A stretch of 64,000 nucleotides of DNA, from contig NZ_RBHX01000001.1 of NCBI RefSeq assembly GCF_003626735.1, positions 1,550,001-1,614,000 of the forward strand, read 5' to 3'. Made by a program: the position numbers and the translations under genes. Of this stretch, positions 55,931-62,994 are shown piece after piece. The stretch's first letter is position 1. Each line of letters starts with the position of its first letter. The notes under the pieces were generated by a model. It was not told the origin of the DNA. It did not search any database and saw nothing but the letters and a program-made list of their open reading frames with translations. The DNA is from Microbacterium sp. CGR2. Its GTDB lineage: Bacteria > Actinomycetota > Actinomycetes > Actinomycetales > Microbacteriaceae.

Positions 55931-56030
55931 CGGCGTACTCTGCTCGCAGAGCCGCGGTGAGTGAACTGGGGAACGTCCGAACCGCGTTCTGATCTCCCAC
56001 CGAGCGATACCAGGGGACTCCTCGGTGGGA
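55931..56030 (+). ncRNA. Putative structured small RNA, copy B
   Basis: Second copy of the sequence at 53761-53866. It contains a CTCTG-CTCG-CAGAG hairpin, a CGCGGT/ACCGCG stem enclosing CTGGGGAACGTCC, and the closing TCCCACCGAG/CTCGGTGGGA hairpin. TACTCT is placed like a -10 box. Confidence 0.45.
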
Positions 56031-56034
56031 GGTC

Positions 56035-56307
56035 CTATCTCGGAAGGGTGGCGCGCGTGATTTCGGCTGCGTGGACGGCGGCGCGATGAGCTGCGTCGCG
56101 ACCAGCGAAATTCACTGTGACGAAATACTCATCGTTGATGCCGCGCTCGTGGATCGTGACGGCGTGGTCGACGACGATGAGAACGCGTTGGGCGGTCAGG
56201 CTTGCGTATTCGAACGTGTTGCCGTCGCGGTTCCAGTCACCACCGAGCAGATCGTCGAGCTGCTCGGTGACCGCACTCTTGTTCCAGGTCGTGTCGGTGA
56301 GATCCAT
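56035..56307 (-). CDS. Hypothetical protein (90 residues)
   Basis: MDLTDTTWNKSAVTEQLDDLLGGDWNRDGNTFEYASLTAQRVLIVVDHAVTIHERGINDEYFVTVNFAGRDAAHRAAVHAAEITRATLPR. Alpha/beta, acidic start. It overlaps the upstream minus-strand gene by one base. No family recognised. Confidence 0.6.
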   Translation of the reverse strand: MDLTDTTWNKSAVTEQLDDLLGGDWNRDGNTFEYASLTAQRVLIVVDHAVTIHERGINDEYFVTVNFAGRDAAHRAAVHAAEITRATLPR

Positions 56308-56522
56308 TAGTCGCTCCAGTCAGCGGATCGATGCATAGTGCCCGGGGCCGGGTGTTGCCCAGCAAGCTTTTGAATGTCTCGGAGGTTGATACCGAGCGCG
56401 GTGGCCATTGCCCCCGGTGGGTATCCTTCCTCGCGTAGTGCTTGGATTGCCCGACGGCGCAGGGCGTCCGCGCGAGACAGATTCCCATGTGCCTCGGCGT
56501 GGTCGCCAGCGCGGATCATCAT
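56307..56522 (-). CDS. Small HTH-like protein (71 residues)
   Basis: MMIRAGDHAEAHGNLSRADALRRRAIQALREEGYPPGAMATALGINLRDIQKLAGQHPAPG...: the segment EEGYPPGAMATALGINLRDIQKL resembles a helix-turn-helix. Two adjacent ATG codons at 56522 and 56519 are possible starts. It is divergent from the 56580 gene, whose SOS-type box lies between them. Confidence 0.55.
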   Translation of the reverse strand: MMIRAGDHAEAHGNLSRADALRRRAIQALREEGYPPGAMATALGINLRDIQKLAGQHPAPGTMHRSADWSD

Positions 56523-56552
56523 TCTCCGGCCACAGATCGAGAATAGCAATAT

Positions 56553-56568
56553 TCGAACATATGTTCTA
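56553..56568. promoter_or_regulatory. LexA (SOS) box upstream of the 56580 gene
   Basis: TCGAACATATGTTCTA: the core GAACATATGTTC is a perfect palindrome and fits the actinobacterial LexA consensus TCGAAC-N4-GTTCGA at all but one position. It ends 11 bases before the ATG, overlapping the likely -10 region. Confidence 0.75.
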
Positions 56569-56579
56569 TCCTCGTACTC

Positions 56580-56843
56580 ATGAGTACGCCAACCGTCGCA
56601 CCCACGGCAACACTATGGATGGTCAACGACATCCCCACACGGATGATCTACGCCGGCCGACGATGGCGCGTCACAGACACCCCAACGCGACTGCGCCACT
56701 CGACCTGGACGGTGCCACTCGAGGAGGCTCACACGGGCCTCTACGGCTGGCGATTCCAAGGGACGGATGACGAGGGGCTGTCACTCGTGTTCGACGTCTA
56801 CAAGGGCGCGGACGGCTGGCATCTGCACCGCACGTACGAGTGA
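56580..56843 (+). CDS. DUF6504-like small protein under a LexA box
   Basis: An 87-residue protein: ...TLWMVNDIPTRMIYAGRRWRVTDTPTRLRHSTWTVPLEEAHTGLYGWRFQGTDDEGLSLVFDVYKGADGWHLHRTYE. The order of blocks (xxYAGRRWRV...W..P...GWRF...G..LVFDVYK...W.L.R.Y) resembles DUF6504 proteins that accompany SOS mutagenesis genes in actinobacteria; the match is from memory. The LexA box supports DNA-damage induction. It is convergent with the NYN gene. Confidence 0.6.
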   Translation: MSTPTVAPTATLWMVNDIPTRMIYAGRRWRVTDTPTRLRHSTWTVPLEEAHTGLYGWRFQGTDDEGLSLVFDVYKGADGWHLHRTYE

Positions 56844-56846
56844 GAC

Positions 56847-57485
56847 CTAAGCCCAGCGGGCAGGTCTGTTGAAGTTCTTCCCATCGGCGGTGAATGACGT
56901 CGGGAGTTGCAGCTTCTTGATGCGCCTTCGGTCTATGTGGAAGGAAGCCGGCATTAGGGTCTTGAGATGTTGAGAGACCCGGTTCGGCGGAAAGGCTGCG
57001 GCGACGAAAAGATGGGCACCGATCGATCCCACCGCCTTCACTGCTGGCACCAGATCACTGTCAGCGCTGACGATGATGGCGGAATCCATGCTGTGGAGCG
57101 CGGCGTCGGCCACGAGCGTGACCGCGATATTGACGTCGGTCTCTTTCTCTTCGTAGTGCACATGGGAATTCCCGCACTTGAAGCAGACTATGTTCTTCTT
57201 CTGATATCGGCCCATGATGGCAGAGAACTGGTTGGGGTAAAGCGCCGCCAGAGCCTCCACGTAGTGCGCCTGTCGGCTCTGAGCACGGGGATCGTCCAGG
57301 ACGGGGGCACTGAAGTACTTCACCGCAACCAGTCGCTGCTGGGGTCGAAAGCTCTGGGCTAGGGCAACCAGATCCAGCCACAGCGTTGAGCGCCCGAACT
57401 CTTGATGCATCCCGTGGTAAAGATTGAACCCGTCGACATAGACGATCAATCTCTCCTTGGGCTTCATCGGGACCGGCTGACTCAT
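56847..57485 (-). CDS. NYN-domain (PIN-like) nuclease
   Basis: A 212-residue protein of the NYN/LabA superfamily. The acidic active site is in IVYVDGFNLYHG, EKETDVNIAVTLVADAALHSMDSAIIVSADSDLVPAV (conserved Asp cluster). Between them is CFKCGNSHVH, a CX2CX3HXH knuckle that may bind zinc. Such proteins are metal-dependent RNases or DNases and are frequent in defence islands and prophages. ATG 57485 is used; an upstream extension is Arg-rich and not like the family. The gene stands alone on the minus strand. Confidence 0.8.
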   Translation of the reverse strand: MSQPVPMKPKERLIVYVDGFNLYHGMHQEFGRSTLWLDLVALAQSFRPQQRLVAVKYFSAPVLDDPRAQSRQAHYVEALAALYPNQFSAIMGRYQKKNIVCFKCGNSHVHYEEKETDVNIAVTLVADAALHSMDSAIIVSADSDLVPAVKAVGSIGAHLFVAAAFPPNRVSQHLKTLMPASFHIDRRRIKKLQLPTSFTADGKNFNRPARWA

Positions 57486-57601
57486 CTGGTCATCGTACGG
57501 CACGCACCGCGACACGCCCGGGATTCCGAGTGGTAGCCAGCCACTAGGTGAGAGCCTAAGATTGGACATACCACACCTGGTTGACCTGTACAGCCAGGCC
57601 C

Positions 57602-57637
57602 GACGTCCCCGCCGCAAGCGGGGACGTCTTTGTTTTT
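57602..57637 (+). terminator. Strong rightward terminator with no gene in front
   Basis: GACGTCCCCGC and GCGGGGACGTC around CGCAA, followed by TTTGTTTTT. Both neighbouring genes are on the minus strand, so it must end a short rightward transcript or be a remnant. Confidence 0.75.
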
Positions 57638-57702
57638 GCGGCATCTCAGCCGATCATTCACAGCCACGCCGACCCGTCTTCTCCGGCCATGGGATCGGAT
57701 GC

Positions 57703-58254
57703 CTACCGGTATGTGATCTTCCACGGCTCGTCGGGAAGCGAGTCAACCCATGCTCGAAGCGCATCTGGAGTGAACAGCGGCTTTGTCCCGGCGTAGTGGG
57801 CAACGAGTCGATTCATCTTGACCGCCGCCTGGATCATGCTCACGCTCACGCCTGTAGCTATAGCGGCTTCCTTGAGAGTGTAAGCGACCTTCCGTGAGCC
57901 GAGCGCGTGAATCACCTCGTCGTGGACGATGGACCGCAGCTCGTTCGCTGTGAAGGCCAGCCTGACCGCTCCGGGGTCTGGTTGTGCAGGCGGCTCCGGA
58001 GTCTGTGGGTAGCCGCGAGGAACATCCGGATGGGATCGCAGGTACTCCTCGAGGTCCACCCACTTGCACGGCAGCTTGGCTCGCGTTGTCCAAAGTTCCA
58101 CCACGGCCGGGTCGTCGATGAGTCGGATGCGGATGCTTGCCTCGTAGTGCAGGCCCGGATTCAGGATCAGAGCCCTTTGTAGAGGTAGCGCTGTCCCCGG
58201 CCTGAACGCCCAATACTCACCGGTCTGAATCCCAAGCTCGCCACCAATCGGCAT
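57703..58254 (-). CDS. HTH_17-type DNA-binding protein
   Basis: A 183-residue protein. The N-terminal half (GEYWAFRPGTALPLQRALILNPGLHYEASIRIRLIDDPAVVELWTTRAKLPCKW) is beta-rich and of unknown type. The C-terminal part KVAYTLKEAAIATGVSVSMIQAAVKMNRLVAHYAGTKPLFTPDALRAWVDSLP is an excisionase-like helix-turn-helix. ATG 58254 is preferred; an in-frame ATG at 58293 would reach into the operator. It is divergent from the 58339 regulator. Confidence 0.7.
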   Translation of the reverse strand: MPIGGELGIQTGEYWAFRPGTALPLQRALILNPGLHYEASIRIRLIDDPAVVELWTTRAKLPCKWVDLEEYLRSHPDVPRGYPQTPEPPAQPDPGAVRLAFTANELRSIVHDEVIHALGSRKVAYTLKEAAIATGVSVSMIQAAVKMNRLVAHYAGTKPLFTPDALRAWVDSLPDEPWKITYR

Positions 58255-58290
58255 GGGCCGAGAGTACCCCTTGATGTCTGTACATGCTGA

Positions 58291-58310
58291 CACGATTTCT
58301 GAGTATCGTG
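58291..58310. promoter_or_regulatory. Inverted repeat between the two right-end regulators
   Basis: CACGAT (58291-58296) and ATCGTG (58305-58310) around TTCTGAGT, in the 84-bp divergent gap. Confidence 0.55.
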
Positions 58311-58338
58311 CTCTCTACCAACTGAGGGGAGATCGCTC

Positions 58339-58782
58339 ATGCACATCAGAGAAGACACACTCGATGCGACGATCCGAAAGGTACTTCGGGAAGAGCTTCG
58401 TTCTATGCCGCCCTCTGTGCCAGTCTTCGCCTCATTCAGTCAGGGCGCTGTTGCCGCGGCGGTGCGTGCAGAACTGGCCCGGGCGAACAAGCATCCCGCT
58501 GATCTCACGGAGGTGCTCGGCGTCAGCCGGCCGACCGTGGCTGGCCGATTGAGTGGTGCGTACGCATTTTCAGTCGCAGAGCTGGACAGAGTTGCCTTGT
58601 TTCTTGGCATCGGCGCCTTCAACATCCTCGAGTCCGCGATGCTAGGAGAGCGGTTCGCCGCGACAGAGACTTCGCTTGAGGAGCAAAAACGCGTCTTCGC
58701 ACCGGATGCATGGGCGCAGCCACCGCGAGCGCTGGCGGCTCAGAGACGCCGCGCCGAGGGGCGGAGGCCAGGCCCGCACTGA
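58339..58782 (+). CDS. XRE family regulator at the right end
   Basis: A 147-residue protein. The HTH is AAVRAELARANKHPADLTEVLGVSRPTVAGRLSGAYAFSVAELDRVALFLGIG, preceded by a 40-residue helical start and followed by a basic tail. ATG follows GGGGAGATCGCTC. It is the last gene before attR and a second repressor-like gene in the element. Confidence 0.75.
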   Translation: MHIREDTLDATIRKVLREELRSMPPSVPVFASFSQGAVAAAVRAELARANKHPADLTEVLGVSRPTVAGRLSGAYAFSVAELDRVALFLGIGAFNILESAMLGERFAATETSLEEQKRVFAPDAWAQPPRALAAQRRRAEGRRPGPH

Positions 58783-58923
58783 GTTGGTCTAACGGGGGAG
58801 TAGATCGCCCGCCACGTTTCTGCCATCAAGTGAACAGTGATCAACGTCCCGAGATGCGTCCAAACTGGCTCCGCATCCGCGTCTTTTCGGCAGTCGGCAC
58901 GAGGCGGCCGAGCGACGCTAGGT

Positions 58924-58945
58924 TTCAAATCCCCTCGTCTCCGCA
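58924..58945. repeat. Right attachment repeat (attR core)
   Basis: Identical over 22 bases to 43055-43076. Only the tRNA 3' end is present here, so this copy was created by integration. Confidence 0.93.
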
Positions 58946-58952
58946 GTGAAAG

Positions 58953-58976
58953 TCCCCGCTTCGGCGGGGATTTTTT
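58953..58976 (+). terminator. Original terminator of tRNA-Ser(GCU), now 15.9 kb away
   Basis: TCCCCGC-TTCG-GCGGGGA followed by TTTTTT, eight bases after the attR repeat; before integration it lay just behind the tRNA gene. Confidence 0.85.
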
Positions 58977-59473
58977 GGTCCCGGGAGCGTGAGGCTCATC
59001 CGGTGTGACTGCCGCGTTCCGACTGGGCGCCCCGGAAGCTGTCGGTCCCGCTGTGCGCGGGACGGGCGAGTGCTCGTGGGCACTTGCGTTGTCAGGTTTC
59101 TCGGGCTCACGTCAAGCCCCCGGCACGGCTCAGCCCGCGCGGGTCCTGGCAACCCTTTTGACAACTCGGCGCACCTCGACATGAACCGTCGGCCAGCTCG
59201 CTGGGACTCAGCAGTTCGGCCACCTTCATGTCCGGCGTCGCTCAGCGATTGAAAGGACTCCCTGTGAACATCTCGGTGGTCGAAGACCGGGCCCGGAGGA
59301 AGTGTCATCGCAGCGGCGGCGCTCCCTGTCCTGCGACGGCGGCGGATTCGACGCACCTCGGGCTGACCGCCATCGGGCCTGACGCGCAGAGCGTGCATAC
59401 TCGGCACCATCTACATCGGTCACAGCCGCGATGAGGTGGAGCCCCTCCGCGGGGCCGCCCGTAGGATCGACCC
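58977..59473. other. About 500 bases without a recognisable gene
   Basis: No open frame with protein-like composition and a ribosome site was found. TTGACA occurs at 59157. TAGGAT at 59464, just before the aldo/keto reductase ATG, is a plausible -10 box giving a nearly leaderless mRNA. Confidence 0.5.
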
Positions 59474-60358
59474 ATGAAGACACGTGCACTCGGCAATGCC
59501 ACCGTCGGCCGCGTCGAGGTCGGGGCGGTCGGGCTCGGCCTGATGACCTTCGACCAGACCGGCCACCAGCCCCGCGAGCAGCTGCTCGACACCGTCCGCG
59601 CCGCGCTCGACGCCGGCGTCACTTTCTTCGACACTGCCGACGCTTATGGGCCCGGCGAGGAGCTGGGCGCTGATGCCCAGGGCGAGAACGAGAAGCTCAT
59701 CGCCTCGATCCTCGACGAGCTGGGCGTCCGCGACCGCATATTCCTCGCCACGAAGGGCGGTGCCTTCCGCACGGAGGGCGGCGGCTGGGACCTCGACGGA
59801 CGGCCCGAGTACCTGCGTCGGGCGGTCGACGCCAGCCTGTCGCGGCTCGGGGTGGAGCAGATCGCGTTGTGGCAGCACCACCGCCCCGACCCCAAGGTCG
59901 ACTACGCCGAGACGATCGGCGCGCTGACCGAGATCGCGGCCAGTGGCAAAGTGCGGATGATCGGGCTGTCCAACGCCGACCCCGGTCAGATCCGGGCGGC
60001 GCACGAGGCCCTGGGCGACAGCCTGGTCAGCGTGCAGAATCAGTTCAGCCCGAAGTTCCGCAGCAGCCGACCCGAGATCGACGTCTGCACCGAACTGAAC
60101 GTGGCGTTCCTGCCGTGGAGCCCGCTCGGCGGGCTGTCGGATGCCAAGGAGCTGGCCACCCACCACCCGGCCTTCCAACAGGTGGCCGAGGCGCGCGGCG
60201 TGAGCGCCCAGCAGGTCGCGCTGGCCTGGGAACTCGCCCAGTCGCCGGTGGTCATCCCGATCCCCGGAGCCAAGCGGCCGCAGTCGATTCGCGACTCCGC
60301 CGCCGCCGCCGACCTCGAGCTGACCTCCGAGGAGCTGGCCGCACTCGACCAGGGCTGA
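59474..60358 (+). CDS. Aldo/keto reductase
   Basis: A 294-residue NADPH-dependent TIM-barrel oxidoreductase. GVTFFDTADAYGPGEEL contains catalytic Asp/Tyr, FLATKGG the Lys, and ALWQHHRPDPKV the His. IGLSNA, and near the end VVIPIPGAKRPQSIRDSAAAADLELTSEEL (cofactor site), are typical. The substrate is unknown. It is convergent with the ThrE-like gene. Confidence 0.93.
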   Translation: MKTRALGNATVGRVEVGAVGLGLMTFDQTGHQPREQLLDTVRAALDAGVTFFDTADAYGPGEELGADAQGENEKLIASILDELGVRDRIFLATKGGAFRTEGGGWDLDGRPEYLRRAVDASLSRLGVEQIALWQHHRPDPKVDYAETIGALTEIAASGKVRMIGLSNADPGQIRAAHEALGDSLVSVQNQFSPKFRSSRPEIDVCTELNVAFLPWSPLGGLSDAKELATHHPAFQQVAEARGVSAQQVALAWELAQSPVVIPIPGAKRPQSIRDSAAAADLELTSEELAALDQG

Positions 60359-60382
60359 CGGCAGGGGCGGTCGTCTGCGCCG

Positions 60383-61783
60383 TCACCGCCGAACGCGGGC
60401 CCGCGTCTTCGTCACGCTTTCGAGCGTCGACCGCACCGGGGTGCCGAGGTAAAGGCCCAGCGAAGCGCCCGACGCGAGGGCGATTCCGACCACGGCGGCC
60501 AAGATCAACGAGGTGCTCCCCGTGAGCATGTCGCTCGTCGAACCATCGTTGTTGATCATCTCGAGCAGCCCCTGGAACACGGCGACGCCCGGCACGAGCG
60601 GCACGATCGCAGCGGTCGTCACCGCCACCGACGGAACATGCAGGTGGTAGGCGATCAATACGCCGACGAAGCTTGCGAGCAGTGCGCCGATCGCGCTCGC
60701 GGCCGCCGGATGCAGTTGCAGCGCGGTCGCGACCGTATATCCCGCCATGGTGATGGTGCTCAGAAGTGCGCTGACCAGGATGATCCGGATGCCGGCGCCG
60801 TTGAACACGGCCACCGCGATCGCGATGATGATCGCTCCGGCGAACACGCCGGGCAGAGACCCGAAGGGGATCGGCTCAGCCGAGAGATCCATGGTGAAGC
60901 CCAGCACGCTGCCGAGTTCGAGTCCGACCAGGATGCCGACGACGACGCCCAGCGTCTGCATCGTGAGGTCGAGGATGCGCCCGCCGGCGGTGAGCGCGAA
61001 GCCGTCGATCGCATCCTGAGCGGCTCCGACGACCGTGAGCCCGGCCAGCATGAGCACGATGCCGGAGGCGACGATGATCGAGGGTCGGATGCCGACGAAC
61101 ACGTCGATTCCTGCGGCGCCCAGAGCGGAGACGGCGACGGCGACGGCCGTGGTGACGAAGCCTCCGGCGATCTGGCTGAAGAAGAGCGGCACTCTCAGAC
61201 GGGCGAGACCCGCCTGCGTCAGTGCGGCGCCGAGGGCGGCGACGAAGGTCAGCCCGACGATGATCGGCGACGCCCCGAGCATGATGCTGACTCCCACTGC
61301 GAGCATGGCGCGAGCGGTCACCACGACCGGCTGCTGATAGCGGAAGGGCACGCGGCGGATCGCGCGGAAGGTGAGGCGCGCCGTCTCCAGATCGAGCCCG
61401 CCTTGGATGTCGGCGACCAGAGCTTGGACCCGCTGCAGCTTCGCGTGGTCCGGCGCTGTGACGCGGACGACCCGCAGCAGGGTCTCGGGCCACACCTCGC
61501 CGCTGAGGTGGAACGAGACGGTGATCGAGTTGTAGGTGACATCGACCTGCACGCCGCGAAGCCCATAGGTGTCACAGACGCGCGTGATCGCGAGCGTCAC
61601 CTCATGCGCCGACGCGCCGACGGCGAACATCGCCTCGCCGATGCGGGTCGAGAGATCGAGAACCCTGGGCACCATGCGCTCGTCGATGACGGGGAGGACC
61701 TCCGTGGGGGCGACGCTTGACGGGTCGGTGTGCACGATTCTGCGCACGGAGGCGAGCAGTCGCCTGGGGGAGCTCCGGGGCAT
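60383..61783 (-). CDS. ThrE-like threonine/serine exporter
   Basis: A 466-residue membrane protein combining both halves of the ThrE family. The N-terminal soluble DUF1212-type part (RIGEAMFAVGASAHEVTLAITRVCDTYGLRGVQVDVTYNSI) is followed by about ten helices, the last five forming the ThrE_2 half (PSVAVTTAAIVPLVPGVAVFQGLLEM). C. glutamicum ThrE exports threonine and serine by proton antiport; the substrate here is inferred from the family. ATG 61783 follows GGGAGAATGGGC. Confidence 0.9.
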   Translation of the reverse strand: MPRSSPRRLLASVRRIVHTDPSSVAPTEVLPVIDERMVPRVLDLSTRIGEAMFAVGASAHEVTLAITRVCDTYGLRGVQVDVTYNSITVSFHLSGEVWPETLLRVVRVTAPDHAKLQRVQALVADIQGGLDLETARLTFRAIRRVPFRYQQPVVVTARAMLAVGVSIMLGASPIIVGLTFVAALGAALTQAGLARLRVPLFFSQIAGGFVTTAVAVAVSALGAAGIDVFVGIRPSIIVASGIVLMLAGLTVVGAAQDAIDGFALTAGGRILDLTMQTLGVVVGILVGLELGSVLGFTMDLSAEPIPFGSLPGVFAGAIIIAIAVAVFNGAGIRIILVSALLSTITMAGYTVATALQLHPAAASAIGALLASFVGVLIAYHLHVPSVAVTTAAIVPLVPGVAVFQGLLEMINNDGSTSDMLTGSTSLILAAVVGIALASGASLGLYLGTPVRSTLESVTKTRARVRR

Positions 61784-61827
61784 ATGCCCATTCTCCCGGA
61801 TCGGCGTCGATCCCGACGCCGCCGCGG

Positions 61828-62811
61828 TCACTCTGGCGTGGGACGTTCCCTCGTGTCGTCCCCGGCTGCAGCGTCTGCCGGGGAATCGACTCCGAAGGCT
61901 TTGCGGAGCGCGGCCTCCTGCGCCCGCCAGAAGGACTGGGAAACCGGGCGGCCCGACATGAGGATGTCGAAGCCGTGGAAGGCTCCGTCGACGACCACGA
62001 GTTCGCAGGGCACGCCGGCTTCGCGGAGCCGCTCGGCGTATCGGACGTCCTCATCGTGGAACAGGTCGTTCGAGCCCACACCGATCCACGCCGGCGGCAG
62101 TCCGCGCAAGTCCGCCCGGCGAGCAGGGGCCGCATAGTCGAGAACGTTCTCGCCGCCCGGCGGGTGGCCGAGATACGCAGACCAGGCGTAGCGGTTGCTG
62201 CCCTTCGTCCAGACACGGACACCGCGCACCTGATGATCGCCACGGACGACCGTCCGATCGTCGAGCATCGGATAGATGAGAAGCTGAAAAGCCGGTTGCG
62301 AGCCGCCGGAATCGAGTGCCATCAGCGCGGTCGCGGCCGCCAGTCCTGCTCCCGCACTGGCACCACCGAGGGCGATGCGACTCCCGTCGATTCGCTGTTC
62401 GCGGGCATGGTCTACGAGCCACCGGAACGTCGCATAGACATCTTCGACAGCGGCGGGGGCCGGATGGGCGGGCGCGAGGCGGTATTCGACCGAGACGACC
62501 GTGATGCCCAGTGACCGCACGAAGGCAGCGTTGGTGCGTTCGTCCGAAAGCCGATTGCCGGTGATCATGCCGCCGCCGTGGACCCAGAGCAGCGCCGGGG
62601 TAGACCCGACGGCGTCCCGAGGCCGGTAGACGCGGATGTCGATATCCGGAGCATCCATCGGCCCGGGGATGAGCAGGTCTTCGACGATCAGATCGTCCGG
62701 ACCCTGTCCCGGCCTCACCGGTGCGCGGTTCGCCAGTGCCGTGATTCTGGGGCCGAAGGAGAACGAAGGGATGAATCGCGCTGCCGTGAGGTCGGGATGG
62801 AAATGCGCCAT
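61828..62811 (-). CDS. Alpha/beta hydrolase (HSL-like esterase family)
   Basis: A 327-residue esterase. The oxyanion motif is LWVHGGGMITGN, the nucleophile elbow ALGGASAGAG, the acid in GSNDLFHDEDV and the His in DGAFHGFDIL. The family acts on short-chain esters and lactones. ATG 62811 follows GAGAGGATCGGGC. It sits 44 bases behind the ThrE-like gene in the same direction. Confidence 0.92.
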   Translation of the reverse strand: MAHFHPDLTAARFIPSFSFGPRITALANRAPVRPGQGPDDLIVEDLLIPGPMDAPDIDIRVYRPRDAVGSTPALLWVHGGGMITGNRLSDERTNAAFVRSLGITVVSVEYRLAPAHPAPAAVEDVYATFRWLVDHAREQRIDGSRIALGGASAGAGLAAATALMALDSGGSQPAFQLLIYPMLDDRTVVRGDHQVRGVRVWTKGSNRYAWSAYLGHPPGGENVLDYAAPARRADLRGLPPAWIGVGSNDLFHDEDVRYAERLREAGVPCELVVVDGAFHGFDILMSGRPVSQSFWRAQEAALRKAFGVDSPADAAAGDDTRERPTPE

Positions 62812-62994
62812 GCCCGATCCTCTCAGGTGGCGGCGCGCACATCGCCACTCGGTCCTCGTCGGCGCATACGCAAGGACCGGGTGTCCGCCACGCAACTCCG
62901 CGCGGACGCTACTTAATCACCGAAGACAGCGGCATCGGTGCGACGCAGGCTGCGTACTTTGACGCGAGACAGAACATCGAATCTCGGAGTGGAA

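Larger units (their letters stand above)
43055..58945. mobile_element. Integrated element of ~15.9 kb in tRNA-Ser(GCU), satellite- or prophage-like
   Basis: The borders are a perfect 22-bp direct repeat of the tRNA 3' end at 43055-43076 and 58924-58945. A tyrosine integrase lies next to the left border. Gene style changes inside: many short, overlapping, unnamed ORFs, with locally lower GC than the flanks. It contains repressor/excisionase control, a Rep-like protein with iterons, phage-type genes and a cargo half. No terminase, portal, major capsid, tape measure, relaxase or type IV secretion gene is recognisable. Best reading: a phage satellite or reduced prophage able to excise; an integrated plasmid-like element is the alternative. 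Confidence 0.9.

Noticed and set aside
43055..58945. CRISPR array or transposon in the element
   Set aside because: The only short tandem repeats are the three iterons without spacers, and no transposase or terminal inverted repeats were seen.
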